Assembly: GCA_013361595.1 (NCBI GenBank)
Contig: JABFXT010000250.1
Coordinates: forward strand, 1 to 20,231
Source of the DNA: Nocardia sp.
GTDB lineage: Bacteria > Actinomycetota > Actinomycetes > Mycobacteriales > Mycobacteriaceae
Length of the DNA stretch: 20,231 nt
Direction: 5' to 3'
Shown: positions 12,601 to 19,021 of the stretch, piece by piece
How positions within the stretch are numbered: the first letter of the stretch is position 1
Layout of the letters: the number at the start of each line of letters is the position of its first letter
Notes under the pieces: generated by a model
The model's input: only the letters and a program-made list of their open reading frames with translations
Databases searched by the model: none
Told to the model about the DNA's origin: nothing
Position numbers and translations under genes: made by a program

Positions 12601-14240
12601 CCACCGAACACCTGGTCACCGACGCCGACGGTGGAAACATCCCCATGGGCGCACCGGTATGGAATGTCCGCGCCTACGTACTCGACAGCCGGATGCGGCC
12701 GTCGGCCCCCGGAGTGGCGGGAGACCTGTACCTGGCAGGCAACCAGGCCGCCCGCGGCTACCAGGACCGCCCCGGCCTCACCGCGGAACGGTTCGTCCCC
12801 GACCCGTTCACCGCGGGCGAGCGGCTGTACCGCACCGGCGACCTGGCCCGCCGGCTGCCCAGCGGCGAACTGGAATATCTGGGCCGCACCGATTTCCAGG
12901 TGACACTGCGTGGTCTGCGGATCGAGCTCGGTGAGATCGAAGCCGTACTCGACACCGTCGCCCGCGCGGTCGTCGCGATACACACCACACCGGCGGGTGA
13001 CCAGCTGGTCGGCTATCTCGCACCCGCGGCCGGCGCCGCCGTCGACACCGGCGCGGTCCTCGCGCACGCCGCCACCGAACTTCCCGGCTATATGGTGCCC
13101 ACCACCATGATGGTGCTCGACAGCGTCCCCTTCACGGCCTCCGGAAAGCTCGACCGCAACCACCTCCCGGAACCCGAATTCGCGATAGGGGAGTACCGGG
13201 AACCGGCCTCCTGGCTGGAAGGCGAGGTGGCCCGGGCGTACCGGCACGTGCTCGGCGTGGAACGGGTCGGCGCCGACGACGACTTCTACGCCCTCGGCGG
13301 GAACTCGCTGCGCTCGGTGCAGGTGGTGAGCGAACTGAAGAAGGAACTCGACTACGACGTCCCGGTGAGCTGGATCCTGTCCGACCCCCGGCCGGCCGAC
13401 CTGGCCAAGCGGATCGAATCGGGTATGCGCTCCGGCGAGACCCACTCCGATCCGGCCACCGCCTTCGGTTTCGACGTCCTGCTACCCATCCGCACCGGCG
13501 GCGACCGGGAACCGCTGTTCTGCATCCACCCGGCTTCCGGCCTGGCCTGGAGCTACCGCCCGTTCGCCGAATACCTCACACCCGGCCGACCCGTCTACGG
13601 AATCCAGGCACCCCAGATCAGCGGCGAGATCCCCGGGCCCACCACCATCGAAGAAACCGCCCGCCGATACGTCACCGAGATCCAGCGCGTCCAGCCCCAC
13701 GGCCCCTACCATCTGCTCGGCTGGTCACTGGGCGGCCAGATAGCCCAGGCGATCGCCGTCGAGCTGCGCGCGACGGGGGAGCAGGTCGCCCTGCTGGCCC
13801 TGCTGGACGCCGAGGCGGGCAATATCGACCCGGCGGAGGTCACCACGGTCACCGCCGGTGAACTGATCAGCAACCTCGGTCCGGTCCTGGGTATCGATTT
13901 CGTGGACGAGAACGCCACCCCGCAGGAGGCCGCCGCCCTCATCGAGCAACATCTCGGCGAGGGGTTCGCGGTGGACGCGGACATGATCGCGCGGATGACC
14001 GACGCCTACAACCAATCCATGCGCGCATCGAGTATCTGGCAGCCACAGGTCCTCGACGCCGATCTGCTGTACTTCACCGCCACTGTGGACCGCAGCCCCG
14101 ATGCCACCGGTTCCGCGGGCTGGGTACCGGTGGTCCGCGGCGAGATCACGAATATCGATATCGACGCCGCGCACCTCGCGATGACCGAACCGGTAGCGGT
14201 CGAGCAGATAGCCCGAATCCTCAACGCCCGTCTCGACTGA
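1..14240 (+). CDS. Multimodular non-ribosomal peptide synthetase, 3' part (E-[C-A-T]x4-TE)
   Basis: This is the C-terminal part of a very large peptide synthetase that assembles a peptide on phosphopantetheine arms and releases it with its own thioesterase. The reading frame is open from base 3, so the gene begins upstream; the GTG at base 18 lies inside an epimerization domain and is not a start. Residues here are numbered from that GTG (4740 to the TGA at 14238-14240). Order: C-terminal half of E (1-225), then four C-A-T modules with HHxxxDG motifs at H392/H393, H1470/H1471, H2510/H2511 and H3571/H3572. A-domain TSGSTG loops follow Y861, Y1942, Y2998 and Y4042, and A10 lysines are K1195, K2273, K3334 and K4377. 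Carrier serines are S1250, S2326, S3388 and S4430. The TE has S4570. All core motifs look intact. Because it ends in a TE, it is the last enzyme of the assembly line. The final product is not recognisable from sequence alone. Confidence 0.97.
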   Translation, partial: DVTEAVLTTIPARFHGSANDPLLTALALALGEWRRRRGMSAGAELITLEGHGREEQAVPGADLSSTVGWFTTRFPMRLELRDIDPEDAFAGGAAAGRAVQQVKEQLRAVPDNGIGYGMLRCLDSQGSAELGSSPEPQISFNYLGRVGVRETSGAWTPTREFTSLAATGDPRMALPALLDINAIAEPGPEGLELEATWEFAGQILDPAEVDELAGLWVRALRALAGHIRSEAAGGYTPSDFPLVTVSQDEIDGWLRDYPSLTDVWPLTALQTGLLFHAIYDRDTTDGYTVQASLSFAGTADPDRMRWAAQALVDRHDSLRTAFVESAGGPRQLVLGDTEADWQFTDISDIDDDAERADRLRELAVAATAPFDPARPPLLRFHLVRTGADECRLLVTNHHLVLDGWSMPVLIHELLSLYAFGDDAAELAPPRSYRDYLQWLHGQDADAAAAAWQRMLDGIESPTRVAGRPDRAVTADSGEVGLRLDTATTAALLDLGRSHGVTANTSIQVAWALLLTALTGRSDVVFGNTVSHRPPHIQGVEYMVGLFINTLPVRVRLDPRETVAELLTRVQSEQAAMLDHRNIGLAELQRAAGIADMFDTVTVLESYPLDREGLSRDLGAAGLRLLDLDAQDATPYPLSLQVTPPSRDADETEESATHSVTLRFATDRFDPDHARTLLERFELLLTRLVTEPGRPVAAVSSNREPEETELRSVHGDPPVPERSLHDILTATARRYPNAAAVRAGDSTLTYRELEQHADALARRLTARGASRETFVALVLPRSAELVVAIWAVARTGAAFVPLDPANPPERLAELLADSHSALGVTTDAVARQLPDSVDRVIVDITQSPDPVGEPVTPGRLLPDNAAYMIYTSGSTGRPKAVQVGHRGLADLVAAQAEAFRATPDSSVLQVASPGFDACVSELLLAHGSGACLVIAPPEVYGGADLEKLLRDQRVTHAIITPSVLGTMDPAGLPGLGTIAVVGEATGSDIVNQWAPGRRLMNHYGPTEATIWATGSDVLTPGEQVTVGGPIRGVTAAVLDLWLRPVPVGVAGELYIGGPGLARGYFDHPATTAARFVADPRSRHGERMYRTGDSVRWIRGRGGLELEYLGRGDQQVKIHGLRIEPGEVDAHLARYPGVARVATVAQEGPAGEPVLVSYVVPTPGTTLDTAALHDDLAGSLAHYMNPAAIVELASLPLTPVGKVDRKALRERDFRAEQAPGRPPSTPAEQVMAQLFAEILHLDTVSAESNFFALGGDSIVSMRLVALARAAGLTLTPRDVFEGKTVAALAAMARNESDAPTAEDQPGRAHRIEDRAYRPADFPLVRLTQTDIEQLEQRYELLADVWPLSPMQSGIHFHSTFDPTAADNYTVQTVVGFTGPVDSERLRHAAQAVVDRHDILRAAYVETAAGPCQIVLDHAEVRFQEVTLALGGTDPATEWDRIAAADAAAGFDLSDPPLIRFTLIRAESGVSRLLITNHHVILDGWSMPLMLRELLDYYGTPEHIGATGDAPSYRDYLRWLSRQDLTASRAAWAQAYADVDSPTRVARGTGLSGTTSAAEVTADLAADHLTRLRAVTADAADTLNTAIAAAWALNLRTLTGETEVIFGSAVSGRPPELPKVEQTLGMFLNTIPVRVALDPAVTLRELLTRIQSQHATMLDHHYIGLPDIHRSAGVTELFDTAIAFQSFPVDRPALQQLVESAGLRVDEITGVDATPFPLSLVIAPKPDEHGAGQGLQITLRFLDREFDTGQARRILDRFVELLHRIAHAPATRLGELAPADIRDPILPAPATEHLPADTLGGLLAATAATAPDAIATTYGSVALTYRQLDERANRLARRLIRHGGRPGTLVAVALPRSLDTIVTIWAAAKAGAAFLPMDPNLPPERIEFLLSDSGTTLGLTDSVSRQHLPDTVDWLIVDTATDTGSDAPEITAPVTDADRGGPIRPDHPAYVIYTSGSTGTPKGVLVAHRALADVVAAQRRLLGVDRDSTVLQVASPNFDASIFELLMAHGSGGRLVVAPPDVYGGPELAELIRHEHISHAVLTPSALATLPHDGLGELRTLSSAGEPVGPELVDRWAPGRTMVNLYGPSETTIWATADSALAAGAPVTIGGPVGPVSATVLDTWLRPVPAGVAGELYLFGPGLADGYIGRTGLSSARFVACPFGDPGHRMYRTGDIVRRNRDDALEFVGRNDFQVKVRGNRVELGEVDAALGARADIAFAVTVPRSTEGRPVALVSYVVPEPGTTVTGAELTAALAEALPPYMVPAAVILLDELPLTSNGKLDRDRLPEPVFTAREFRAPATPVEAVVAEAFEHVLGVERVGADDDFFDLGGDSLSASLVVARVGAALDARVPVRSMFETPTVAGLAEYAGSLHGGDRVPLTAGVRPDPIPLSLAQQRMWFLNRFEPDSAAYNIPVMLRLTGHLDTDALAAALRDVADRHEVLRTIYPETAGDPEQVILGEPEVAPEPVPVDPAAIPEVVTEFLRRGFDVTVQVPMRVGLFRTGGDRKPEYLLVLVVHHIAGDGQSMGPLARDVMWAYAARVAGHAPLWEPLPVQYADFALWQRRMLGSAQDPDSLMSAQLEYWRTTLAGAPDRLDLPADRPRPAVASLSGGRVPLEIEAGLHERLMELAHARGSSLFMVLHAALAVVLGRLSSTDDVVVGTPIAGRGEPGLDDLVGMFVNTLVLRTPIRSGEPFADLLTRTKETDLQAFEHADVPFERVVEELKPQRSADRHPLFQVALAFQNLSSVDVVLPDVTVSRADVDTGMCQFDLQLVISDSYGKAGTAQGISGMMMFARDLFDETTVAGFAQRLIRVLEAVAADPSTAVGDIDWLDADEHTALVSRVGPRLEGAPALLPDAFAAAVRDNGAGVALVAGDTELTYTELDIRSNRLARELIRCGAGPEDPVLVAVTRSIESVVAWWAVVKSGATYVPVDPRYPASRIEQMIADSGATLGVTVTTARTELPDALDWLVLDDDTVRARIDTLPGDQVTDDDRPAPLRATHTAYIVFTSGSTGVPKGVAVEHRAIADYLAAQRVGHTTGHTSRVLHFASPSFDASLLEILLAFGNASVLVLAPAGMYGGSELAELLRTQRVTHAFVTPVALASVDPAGLDDLQVVLSGGEEVPSDLVKRWAGTDAAGTREFRILYGPTETSVVATGAPHMLPGARPRIGGPRPGMRALVLDDRLRPVPVGVSGELYLAGPGLARGYLNRTGTTAGRFVACPYDDSGLRMYRTGDVVRWNADHDLEFVGRNDFQVKVRGFRVELGEIDAVLSARDDVSFAVTVPRREGTGPVLLVSYVVPAPGADITGEELTATAARTLPSYMIPAAVLVLDEIPLSPNGKLDRKALPAPVLQARQFREPSSPVEEIVADVYAEVLGVDGPVGADDDFFELGGNSLIATRVAARIGAALDASVPVSIIFEAPTVAKLAARAESHADTGRISLTARQRPDHIPLSYAQQRMWFLNRFEPDSAAYSIPIVIRLTGQLRIDALRAAVADVMTRHEVLRTVYPQSGGEPAQVVLPAAETAPPMAVIPVEQTELVAELSDFVSAVFDVTAEVPFRVRLYELGHDEWILAVVLHHISGDGSSLAPLARDMMAAYSARLHHEPPGWPPLAVQYADYALWQHSVLGTEDDPGSLLRAQIDYWTDQLGDLPALLELPTDRPRPPAQTYAGANVPIELDAELHAKLEQVARAHNTTLFMVFHAALAATLGRLAHTDDIAIGTPYAGRGEPELDDLVGMFVNTLVLRTRLTPGMTFTQLLEHVRGTDLAAFGHADVPFERLVQELNPVRTHAHHPLFQVMLAFQNLATTDFELPDLSVSAVEADTGTSLFDLQVTVSDSHDAAGAPTGISGGITYATDLFDEATATSIVDRLLRLLDAMATDPGRTVHDVDLLDADERDAELMWWNNTSYPLAPDETLAAAFADSARIHHDRTAITTADETLTYGQFASRVNRLARLLIARGVGPETLVALRMRRSLDQVTAMYAIHAAGGGYVPIDPDHPAERIDYMLATANPVLVLSTLDDLDTSAYDDSPVTDSERLTSLRPDNVAYVLFTSGSTGRPKGVSVPNRAVLNQLHWINGTYWLTPDDVVLQKTPATFDVSVWELFATLIAGARMVVAEPYGHTDPAYLAHTIATHRVTLTSFVPSMLAAFADATPEGSLASLRALLVGGEAFGQEVVSAARRVMPDVGLHNLYGPTEFTLHATEHLVTDADGGNIPMGAPVWNVRAYVLDSRMRPSAPGVAGDLYLAGNQAARGYQDRPGLTAERFVPDPFTAGERLYRTGDLARRLPSGELEYLGRTDFQVTLRGLRIELGEIEAVLDTVARAVVAIHTTPAGDQLVGYLAPAAGAAVDTGAVLAHAATELPGYMVPTTMMVLDSVPFTASGKLDRNHLPEPEFAIGEYREPASWLEGEVARAYRHVLGVERVGADDDFYALGGNSLRSVQVVSELKKELDYDVPVSWILSDPRPADLAKRIESGMRSGETHSDPATAFGFDVLLPIRTGGDREPLFCIHPASGLAWSYRPFAEYLTPGRPVYGIQAPQISGEIPGPTTIEETARRYVTEIQRVQPHGPYHLLGWSLGGQIAQAIAVELRATGEQVALLALLDAEAGNIDPAEVTTVTAGELISNLGPVLGIDFVDENATPQEAAALIEQHLGEGFAVDADMIARMTDAYNQSMRASSIWQPQVLDADLLYFTATVDRSPDATGSAGWVPVVRGEITNIDIDAAHLAMTEPVAVEQIARILNARLD
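711..3890 (+). other. NRPS module 1: C(DCL-type)-A-T
   Basis: The condensation domain opens with a [15 protein letters not shown] motif, the form typical of DCL domains that accept a D-residue donor, fitting the E domain before it; its active site reads HHLVLDG (H393, D397). The adenylation domain (about residues 717-1195) has [25 protein letters not shown] and GKVDRKAL motifs. A hand alignment to the GrsA pocket gives D-A-S-I-A-V-H-I-W-K, which I cannot match to a known substrate. The carrier motif is LGGDSI with S1250. GGDSI is the form usually found on carriers that precede an E domain, yet here a C domain follows directly. Confidence 0.9.
3930..7110 (+). other. NRPS module 2: C(DCL-type)-A-T
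   Basis: The C domain begins with [15 protein letters not shown], again DCL-like, with active site HHVILDG (H1471, D1475); no E domain separates it from the module 1 carrier. The A domain (about 1791-2273) has [25 protein letters not shown] and GKLDRDRL. The hand-aligned pocket code is D-A-F-V-S-A-L-I-W-K, with no confident substrate. The carrier is [10 protein letters not shown]2326. The C-terminal A subdomain ([14 protein letters not shown]) is nearly identical to that of module 3, suggesting duplication or gene conversion between the two. Confidence 0.9.
7122..10299 (+). other. NRPS module 3: C(LCL-type)-A-T, Leu-like pocket
   Basis: The C domain starts [15 protein letters not shown], the LCL form used for L-residue donors, with active site HHIAGDG (H2511, D2515). 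The A domain (about 2847-3334) carries [25 protein letters not shown] and GKLDRKAL. The hand-aligned pocket is D-A-L-F-L-G-L-V-V-K, which differs at two of ten positions from the well-known leucine code DAWFLGNVVK, so leucine or a similar aliphatic residue is a reasonable guess. The carrier is [10 protein letters not shown]3388. Confidence 0.9.
10311..13440 (+). other. NRPS module 4: C(LCL-type)-A-T
   Basis: The C domain is a close relative of the module 3 C domain ([22 protein letters not shown] with H3572 and D3576). The A domain (about 3910-4377) differs from the other three: its core reads [14 protein letters not shown] and FVPSMLAAF, resembling EntF-type serine A domains rather than the FDAxxxELL form of modules 1-3. 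The hand-aligned pocket is D-V-W-S-L-G-L-L-H-K, which shares D-V-W and L with serine codes but is not decisive. The carrier is [10 protein letters not shown]4430, and hands the full chain to the TE. Confidence 0.9.
13470..14237 (+). other. NRPS C-terminal type I thioesterase domain
   Basis: An alpha/beta-hydrolase thioesterase closes the protein (about residues 4485-4740). It starts [15 protein letters not shown], has the nucleophile elbow GWSLGG (S4570), an acid candidate at D4597 in LLDAEAG, and a histidine at H4719 in [10 protein letters not shown], giving a complete Ser-Asp-His set. Such domains take the peptide from the last carrier and release it by hydrolysis or cyclisation; sequence alone does not say which. 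It marks the true end of the assembly line. Confidence 0.93.
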
Positions 14241-14283
14241 ACTCGATACACGCGAATAGCCCTGTCTGCTGCGTGGATGCATG

Positions 14284-14293
14284 CGGTATACCG
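14284..14293. repeat. Perfect 10-base palindrome CGGTATACCG
   Basis: A perfect self-complementary decamer lies 43 bases after the synthetase stop codon. It could be a dimeric-regulator site, but a single short palindrome is weak evidence and no nearby promoter elements support it. Confidence 0.35.
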
Positions 14294-14615
14294 AACTATC
14301 GCAAATCACGCACTCGTCCGCGCGTGGTTCACCGCCTGATTCGACACCGCCGGGCAACTGTTGAACTACCGGCCAGTAACGAGCTGTTAGGGCCTGCGGG
14401 CCCGGGAGGCAGCGAGTACAGTTCTCGCGGTGCCCAACTCGGTTCGTGCGACGCTTTCGACCGAAACGACCGATTCGGGACGTGATCTGGATACCGGCCT
14501 CCCTGCCCTCTCGTGAGTAGCAATTCAGATGCGACCGGGGCGCACGAGCCCGACCCTGTCGGGAATCTCCGCGGTTCCACCCACGCGAACCGTCCACTCG
14601 AACGGCGAATTAGTG

Positions 14616-14625
14616 TTGTGCACAA
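14616..14625. repeat. Perfect 10-base palindrome TTGTGCACAA
   Basis: A perfect self-complementary decamer in a locally AT-richer stretch, directly followed by TATGAT, which resembles a -10 hexamer. No matching -35 box is seen at the usual distance. It may be a regulator site for the P450 transcript; this is inference only. Confidence 0.35.
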
Positions 14626-14720
14626 TATGATTCAACGCAGAGCAGCAGATCTTCCAGCAGTCACTCATCCGCTCGTCGCGATAGGACCAGGTGCCTGAGC
14701 CGAAGCTCACGACGCCCACC

Positions 14721-14740
14721 GGACGGCTAGAATGCCGTCC
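14721..14740 (+). promoter_or_regulatory. Hairpin upstream of the P450 (7-bp stem, loop TAGAAT)
   Basis: GGACGGC (14721-14727) and GCCGTCC (14734-14740) are perfect inverted repeats around the six-base loop TAGAAT. The loop resembles a -10 hexamer, but no -35 box is visible upstream. No T-run follows, so a classical intrinsic terminator is not supported. It may be an operator or a leader RNA hairpin. Confidence 0.45.
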
Positions 14741-14745
14741 CGGCG

Positions 14746-14760
14746 GCACTCACCGAGTGC
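14746..14760 (+). promoter_or_regulatory. Second hairpin upstream of the P450 (6-bp stem, 3-base loop)
   Basis: GCACTC (14746-14751) and GAGTGC (14755-14760) are perfect inverted repeats with loop ACC, five bases after the previous hairpin. The pair of adjacent stems about 75-115 bases before the P450 start suggests a structured leader. Confidence 0.4.
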
Positions 14761-14822
14761 TCGGAACGCCGTTGGCGACCTGCTCGTCCACCCCCTGTCG
14801 AACATGTAGTAAGTAAGATCCG

Positions 14823-14828
14823 AAGGAG
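14823..14828 (+). promoter_or_regulatory. Ribosome binding site deciding the TTG start of the P450
   Basis: AAGGAG lies seven bases before a TTG codon at 14836. This near-perfect Shine-Dalgarno sequence at ideal spacing supports the rare TTG start; no ATG or GTG near the family's N-terminus is as well placed. Confidence 0.85.
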
Positions 14829-14835
14829 AACTTCT

Positions 14836-16077
14836 TTGCAATTTCAGCAGGCCCCGCCCGACGCTGCGGTCCATCCGGCCAGTACCATCGATGGCCCCCG
14901 CGAGGCGATCTGGACCGAGCAATTCGCAGCGGATCCCCAAAGGGCGTACGAGCGTATGCGTCGGCGCTACGGAACCCTGGCGCCTGTCGAGATCGCGCCG
15001 GGTATCCCCGCGACACTGGTGCTCGGCTACCAGACGGCGGTCAAGATCCTCAATGAGCCCGAACGGTTTCCGGCGGACCCCAGAGTGTGGCAAGCCACCG
15101 CCCCCGCCGATTCGCCGATCATGCCCATGCTGGAGTGGCGCCCGAACGCTGTACGTTCCAGCGGAACGGTTCATGCCCGGTACCGCTCGGCGACCGTCTC
15201 CGCACTCGACGGGGTCGATCTGCATGCGCTGCGGGAGATCGTCGCGGAAACCGCACGCCCGATCATCAACTCGTTCTGCGAGGACGGGAGAGCCGACGTA
15301 ATCGGCCAGTACGCGCTGCCATTGATGTTCGGCGTACTCAACGGCATGTTGGGTTGTTCACCTGATATCGGTGCGCGAGTGACGCAGGGGATGGTGATGA
15401 TATTCGACTCGACCGATGCCGATGCCGAAAAAGCCAATGCGATGATCGGCGAGGCGATGATCGAGCTCATCGCGATGAAACGCGCCGAGCCTGGGGACGA
15501 CATCACCACCCGGCTGCTCCAACACGAGGAGGCCGCTCTCACCGATGAGGAATTGATTCACTCGCTGATCACGTTTTACGGGGCCGGCATCGAGCCGCCG
15601 CGAAACCTCATCGGCAACGCACTGCTGATGATGCTGACCGACCCTCGGTACGAGATAGGGCAATCCGGCTTTCCGCCCTCTTCCCGTTCGGCTCTGGACG
15701 AAATACTCGTGAAGGACCCACCATTCGCGAACTATTGCATGAGCTACCCTCGGCAACCCGTGCTCGTCGACAATGTCTGGCTGCCGCCGAATCAGCCGGT
15801 ACTCATCAGTATTTCCGCCTGTAATAACGATCCAGCGGTCAACAACGGTGACTATCTCAACAATCGCTGGAATCTCGCATGGGGTTCGGGCCCGCACTCC
15901 TGCCCTGCCCAGTCGCCGACGATGCTGATTGCCGCCGATGCGATCGACCAGCTGCTGGACGCCCTGCCAGAACTCCAGCTCGCAGTCCCGGCGGAGCAAC
16001 TCGGCTGGCGTCCGGGTCCGTTCCATCGCGCGCTGGCTTCGCTGCCGGTCGTGTTTCCGCCCGCCCCCAAGCTCTAG
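14836..16077 (+). CDS. Cytochrome P450, CYP157-like, lacking the ExxR motif
   Basis: A 413-residue soluble P450 of normal bacterial length, starting at TTG. The haem loop is WGSGPHSCPAQ with the thiolate ligand C356, and the helix-C HARYR (from H113) is the usual haem-propionate contact. The ending WRPGPFHRAL is characteristic of a group of actinobacterial P450s that includes CYP157. Two normally conserved elements are changed: the K-helix ExxR reads E289-I-L-V, so the arginine is missing (a lysine follows at 293), and the I helix reads AGIEPP, with proline where the oxygen-activating threonine normally sits. Loss of ExxR is an established feature of the CYP157 family. It may oxidise the lipopeptide, its acyl chain or a carrier-bound residue, or have a non-classical role; the substrate is unknown. 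No ferredoxin or reductase gene is adjacent. Confidence 0.93.
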   Translation: MQFQQAPPDAAVHPASTIDGPREAIWTEQFAADPQRAYERMRRRYGTLAPVEIAPGIPATLVLGYQTAVKILNEPERFPADPRVWQATAPADSPIMPMLEWRPNAVRSSGTVHARYRSATVSALDGVDLHALREIVAETARPIINSFCEDGRADVIGQYALPLMFGVLNGMLGCSPDIGARVTQGMVMIFDSTDADAEKANAMIGEAMIELIAMKRAEPGDDITTRLLQHEEAALTDEELIHSLITFYGAGIEPPRNLIGNALLMMLTDPRYEIGQSGFPPSSRSALDEILVKDPPFANYCMSYPRQPVLVDNVWLPPNQPVLISISACNNDPAVNNGDYLNNRWNLAWGSGPHSCPAQSPTMLIAADAIDQLLDALPELQLAVPAEQLGWRPGPFHRALASLPVVFPPAPKL

Positions 16078-16112
16078 CTGCGCATACACGGCCACCTGGG
16101 GACCGAAATATT

Positions 16113-16140
16113 CTGTTATCCAAGGCCATTGGACAAACAG
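16113..16140 (+). repeat. Interrupted hairpin after the P450 stop
   Basis: CTGTT pairs with AACAG and, inside it, TCCAA pairs with TTGGA around the loop GGCCA, with a small asymmetric bulge (A against CA). It lies 36 bases after the P450 stop. There is no T-run behind it, so it is only a possible terminator of the non-U-tract kind or a regulator site. Confidence 0.4.
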
Positions 16141-16168
16141 TGGTACGATCGAGCCACTCAATCTGAAT

Positions 16169-16190
16169 CCAGCCGCAACGATGGGGCTGG
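16169..16190 (+). repeat. Inverted repeat CCAGCC/GGCTGG
   Basis: A six-base perfect inverted repeat with a ten-base loop. An alternative pairing, CGAGCC (16150-16155) with GGCTCG (16189-16194), uses overlapping bases, so two mutually exclusive folds are possible. Confidence 0.3.
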
Positions 16191-16251
16191 CTCGGCGTGC
16201 TCGAGGTGGTCGTTATGGGGCAGTTCAGCAGATCGACAGCGAAGTGGCCAG

Positions 16252-16292
16252 CCGTTGTCCCATCGGTTGCCGACCGACTTGCGGGACAACGG
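16252..16292 (+). promoter_or_regulatory. Perfect 10-bp inverted repeat just upstream of the acyl-AMP ligase
   Basis: CCGTTGTCCC (16252-16261) and GGGACAACGG (16283-16292) are exact reverse complements with a 21-base spacer. The spacer holds its own stem, TCGGT (16263-16267) with ACCGA (16273-16277), and the outside is extended by GCCA (16247-16250) with TGGC (16296-16299). The structure ends 22 bases before the ligase ATG, where no clear Shine-Dalgarno sequence is seen. It could be an operator or an RNA fold controlling translation. Confidence 0.6.
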
Positions 16293-16314
16293 AATTGGCT
16301 CGGGCGGCGATGAC

Positions 16315-18015
16315 ATGACTATATCATCGGTCTGGTCCAAACGAACCCTGGGCGAGGCGCTGGATTCTCTCGCCGCGAGCGCCGCATCGAGTCACCAGGA
16401 AATCCGCTTCCCCGACAGACCGGGCGGTGAAGCAAGGATCGGCCTGGTCGAGCTGACGGACGCCTCGAAGCGCTTTGCTCATGGGCTGCTATCCGGTCCT
16501 GAACGCGGCAGTGTGGTGGGAATTCTGCTTCCGCCGGGTCCCGAGTTCCTCATCGCATGGTTCGGCATCACCCGCACCGGGAGCGCGGCGACCGTCCTCC
16601 CGGTGACCGCGGTCCACCCGGCGAAGCAAGCCGTACACCTCGGACAACTCGTCGACGTGGCCGGGCTACAGACCGTAGTGACCGGGCCGGAGTACGAACC
16701 CGTGGCGAACGAGCTTCGGAAGCTCCGTCCAGGGCTCCGGCTCATCACCGTCGCGGAGAGCACGCCCGGCGCCGGAGCGCTGCCCCGGCCGGAGCCGGAC
16801 AGCGCCGCATTCGTGCAGTTCACCTCAGGCAGCACCCGGGCGCCGCGTGGCGTTCTACTGACCCACACGAACATCATGGCCGGCCTGACGGGGATCGTGC
16901 GCTCCGGAGAGATGACGGCGACCGATGTCTGGGCGCAGTGGACTCCGCTCTACCACGATATGGGCCTCTTCGGCATGCTCTCCGGACTACTGTCCGGGAT
17001 GCAGATCAATCTCGTCGCACCGCAGACTTTCATTCGGCGGCCGGAGCGGTTTCTGCAGGTCCTCGCCGACACCGGCGCCACCATCACCACCGGCCCGAAT
17101 TTCAGCTATGACCTGATCGCCCGGACGGCCCGCGCCAACCCTGACCTGATCGCGGGGCTCGACCTGTCCAGATGGCGACTGGCCATCAACGGTGGAGAGG
17201 TGCTCTCGCCGCAAACCCTGGCGGACTTCGACGCCGCGCTCGCACCAGCGGGTGTCGGGCCGTCGGTGATGTTTCCGGCCTATGGAATGGCCGAGGCCAC
17301 CCTGGCCATCACGTTCTCGCAGCCGGGCAGCCGACCCTCCACCCTGTGGGCCGACCGCAAAACCCTGGCGGAAAGCGGTGTGGTGCGGACGCTCGCCGCA
17401 GGAGATCCCGCGGCCACCGGTCTCGTATCGACAGGGCGCCCCGTGGCCGGTCTGGAAGTGCGTATCACTGCCGATGACGGCTCCCGGTGTGCTGAGGATC
17501 AACTGGGTGAGATCCAGATTCGCGGCGCCGCGGTGACGGCCGGCTACTACCGAGATCCCGGGTCCACCGCCGAACTATTGGACGGTACCTGGCTGCGCAC
17601 CGGCGATCTCGGGTTCTGGCACGAAGGGCAACTGTACGTCGGTGGCCGGCGTAAGGAAATGGTGATCGTGAACGGCCGCAATTACTTTCCGTCGGACGCG
17701 GAACACGTTGCTCGTTCGGTGCCCGGAGTTTACCGGGGCCGTGCAATAGCTTTCGCAGACACCGAACACACCTCGGACGGTCGAGTCGGGGAATTTGTCG
17801 GATTGATTGTCGAATCCGACTATCCAGAATCTGATTATCCAGTGCTTGTCGAGCGGGTTCGCAAGCAGGTGACAGCAGAACTCGATCTTTCCGCAGTGCG
17901 GGTGCATCCGGTTTCACCCGGATTCCTTACCCGCTCCACCAGTGGAAAATGGCAGCGCATTGCGGCTGCGGCAAGACTCGCGGACAAGAGTCACACCTAC
18001 TTACCGACAGAGTAA
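16315..18015 (+). CDS. Fatty acyl-AMP ligase (FAAL)-type acyl-activating enzyme
   Basis: A 566-residue member of the acyl-adenylate-forming superfamily, most like FAALs (FadD32 type) that turn a free fatty acid into acyl-AMP and pass it to a carrier protein rather than to CoA. Motifs: FTSGSTRAP at 169-177 (the STR form is typical of FAALs), YHDMGL at 213-218, PAYGMAEATL at 321-330, TGDLG at 429-433, GRRKEMVIVNGRNYFP at 444-459 (the GRNxxP form is another FAAL trait), and the C-terminal SGKWQR with K545. The FAAL-specific insertion was not verified. ATG 16315 is chosen because the family N-terminus begins here, although the ribosome binding site is weak. It leads a compact set with a desaturase, an ACP and a KASIII-like gene, which suggests that it loads that ACP. 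Residues 500-509 are a tandem ESDYP repeat. A plain acyl-CoA ligase is the main alternative. Confidence 0.9.
   Translation: MTISSVWSKRTLGEALDSLAASAASSHQEIRFPDRPGGEARIGLVELTDASKRFAHGLLSGPERGSVVGILLPPGPEFLIAWFGITRTGSAATVLPVTAVHPAKQAVHLGQLVDVAGLQTVVTGPEYEPVANELRKLRPGLRLITVAESTPGAGALPRPEPDSAAFVQFTSGSTRAPRGVLLTHTNIMAGLTGIVRSGEMTATDVWAQWTPLYHDMGLFGMLSGLLSGMQINLVAPQTFIRRPERFLQVLADTGATITTGPNFSYDLIARTARANPDLIAGLDLSRWRLAINGGEVLSPQTLADFDAALAPAGVGPSVMFPAYGMAEATLAITFSQPGSRPSTLWADRKTLAESGVVRTLAAGDPAATGLVSTGRPVAGLEVRITADDGSRCAEDQLGEIQIRGAAVTAGYYRDPGSTAELLDGTWLRTGDLGFWHEGQLYVGGRRKEMVIVNGRNYFPSDAEHVARSVPGVYRGRAIAFADTEHTSDGRVGEFVGLIVESDYPESDYPVLVERVRKQVTAELDLSAVRVHPVSPGFLTRSTSGKWQRIAAAARLADKSHTYLPTE
17812..17841 (+). 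repeat. 15-base imperfect tandem duplication inside the ligase gene
   Basis: Two 15-base units (17812-17826 and 17827-17841) encode ESDYP twice. They agree at 13 of 15 bases and both differences are synonymous. It lies in the small C-terminal domain and looks like an old in-frame duplication. Confidence 0.7.
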
Positions 18016-18035
18016 TTCGCGTATCACGTGAATTA
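18013..18035 (+). promoter_or_regulatory. Inverted repeat overlapping the ligase stop codon
   Basis: TAATTCGCG (18013-18021) and CGTGAATTA (18027-18035) pair at eight of nine positions, the ninth being a G-T wobble, around the loop TATCA. It sits over the ligase stop and 20 bases before the desaturase ribosome binding site. It may be an operator, a processing site or a translational hairpin; no T-run follows. Confidence 0.5.
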
Positions 18036-18054
18036 AGACGCTCGACCAGGTTGT

Positions 18055-18059
18055 AGGAG
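18055..18059 (+). promoter_or_regulatory. Ribosome binding site of the desaturase
   Basis: AGGAG eight bases before the ATG at 18068, confirming that start. Confidence 0.8.
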
Positions 18060-18067
18060 CTGCCATA

Positions 18068-18997
18068 ATGACAAGTACGACGGAAAAGCACGACCTCGGC
18101 GTAATGACCTATTTGGCGCCGGTCGTCGCGGATAATCTGAACCGGCATCTCAGCCTCACCAAGGAATGGTTCCCGCATCAATTCGTCCCCTGGAGCGAAG
18201 GCTCCAACTTCGACGGCCCACTCGGTGGCGATGCTTGGGAACCGGGTCAAAGCAGATTGTCCGAACACGCGCGAGCATCAATGATCGTGGGGCTGCTCGG
18301 GGAGGACAACCTGCCGAGCTATTTCTTCACCATATTGTCTGCTCACGGAAACAACGGCGCCTGGGCCGAATGGGTACGTCAATGGTGCGCCGAAGAAGCC
18401 CGGCATTCCGTGGTTCTGCGGGACTATCTGCATACCACCAGAGCGGTGGACCCTATCGCGTTGGAACGGGCGCGAATGGCGCATATGGCGAATGGGTACG
18501 TCAACGCACATGAGGGCGACGGGGTGCTGCGCACCATCATGATGCTCAGCATGTCGGAATTACAGGCTCGGGTGGTCCACCGTAATACCGGAATGCTCAG
18601 CAACGACCCGATTTGTAACCGCATCATGGCCAGACTGGCAGCCGACGAGAATCTGCATATGATCTTCTACCGAAATCTGGTGGAGGCGGCGCTCGAAATC
18701 GACCCCGAGGATGCGATGGTCGCACTCTGCGATGTGATCACCGTGTTCGGCGGACCCGCCCAGCAGATACCGGACTTCACCGCGTTGTCGCACCAGTTCA
18801 AGAAAGCCGGCGTCTACACCAGCCGCATGCACATCGACTCGGTCATCAACCCATACGTGCGCCATCTGCGTCTGCTCGACCGAACAGACCTCGGCCCGGC
18901 CGGACGGCAAGCACAGGACCGGATCGGCCGCTATGTCAACCGCATCGAGTTGGCATGCCGCCGCTTCGAATCCATACGCCAGGACCCACAGGTCTAA
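18068..18997 (+). CDS. Soluble diiron acyl-ACP desaturase (DesA1-like)
   Basis: A 309-residue member of the plant-type acyl-ACP desaturase family (FA_desaturase_2), close in pattern to mycobacterial DesA1: LNRHLS near the N-terminus, GEDNLPSY, the EEARH and ADENLHMIFYR helices and a shared HRNTG. The six expected diiron ligands are all present: E79, E110 with H113 (ExxH), E164, and E194 with H197 (second ExxH). It has no membrane segments, unlike the membrane desaturases of terminal-alkyne pathways. The enzyme would use oxygen and electrons from ferredoxin to place a double bond in an acyl chain bound to a carrier protein. The ACP 24 bases downstream and the FAAL 52 bases upstream suggest a dedicated cytosolic system for an unsaturated acyl starter unit. 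Position of the double bond and chain length are unknown. A TTA leucine codon occurs at 18560. Confidence 0.95.
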   Translation: MTSTTEKHDLGVMTYLAPVVADNLNRHLSLTKEWFPHQFVPWSEGSNFDGPLGGDAWEPGQSRLSEHARASMIVGLLGEDNLPSYFFTILSAHGNNGAWAEWVRQWCAEEARHSVVLRDYLHTTRAVDPIALERARMAHMANGYVNAHEGDGVLRTIMMLSMSELQARVVHRNTGMLSNDPICNRIMARLAADENLHMIFYRNLVEAALEIDPEDAMVALCDVITVFGGPAQQIPDFTALSHQFKKAGVYTSRMHIDSVINPYVRHLRLLDRTDLGPAGRQAQDRIGRYVNRIELACRRFESIRQDPQV

Positions 18998-19009
18998 ACG
19001 AACCGATCG

Positions 19010-19015
19010 AGGGAG
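19010..19015 (+). promoter_or_regulatory. Ribosome binding site of the acyl carrier protein
   Basis: AGGGAG six bases before the ATG at 19022. Confidence 0.75.
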
Positions 19016-19021
19016 TCGACT

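Larger units (their letters stand above)
14241..14835. other. Intergenic region without a credible gene; palindromes and hairpins
   Basis: The 595 bases between the synthetase and the P450 hold only short open frames on both strands, whose translations look like random arginine- and serine-rich sequence. I see no U-tract terminator after the synthetase stop and no convincing -35/-10 pair. What can be seen are two perfect 10-base palindromes (14284-14293 and 14616-14625) and two adjacent hairpins (14721-14740 and 14746-14760). The gap probably contains the promoter for the P450 and perhaps for the genes after it, but its position is not resolved. Confidence 0.6.
16078..16314. other. Leader region upstream of the acyl-AMP ligase with several inverted repeats
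   Basis: No credible gene is present. An in-frame ATG at 16129 would add 62 residues to the ligase, but the added peptide is serine- and arginine-rich, is not part of the family fold, and has no ribosome binding site. The region instead contains nested inverted repeats at 16113-16140, 16169-16190 and 16252-16292. It is probably an untranslated leader or promoter region for the four genes that follow. Confidence 0.6.

Noticed and set aside
14390..14403. GGGCC/GGCCC stem as terminator of the synthetase
   Set aside because: Only five base pairs, a four-base loop, no T-run, and 150 bases after the stop.
14273..14698. Small open frames of 61-98 residues in the gap after the synthetase, on both strands
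   Set aside because: No ribosome binding sites, no family resemblance, and composition expected from chance frames in GC-rich DNA.
14728..14733. TAGAAT as a -10 promoter element for the P450
   Set aside because: No -35-like hexamer at 16-19 bases upstream; kept only as the loop of a hairpin.
16129..16314. An N-terminal extension of the acyl-AMP ligase from ATG 16129
   Set aside because: The 62 extra residues are of biased composition, unlike the family, lack a ribosome binding site, and overlap strong inverted repeats. The family N-terminus fits ATG 16315.
18068..18997. AurF-like N-oxygenase or ribonucleotide reductase small subunit as identity of the diiron protein
   Set aside because: Ligand spacing and flanking motifs (GEDNLPSY, ADENLHMIFYR, HRNTG) match acyl-ACP desaturases of DesA1 type closely.
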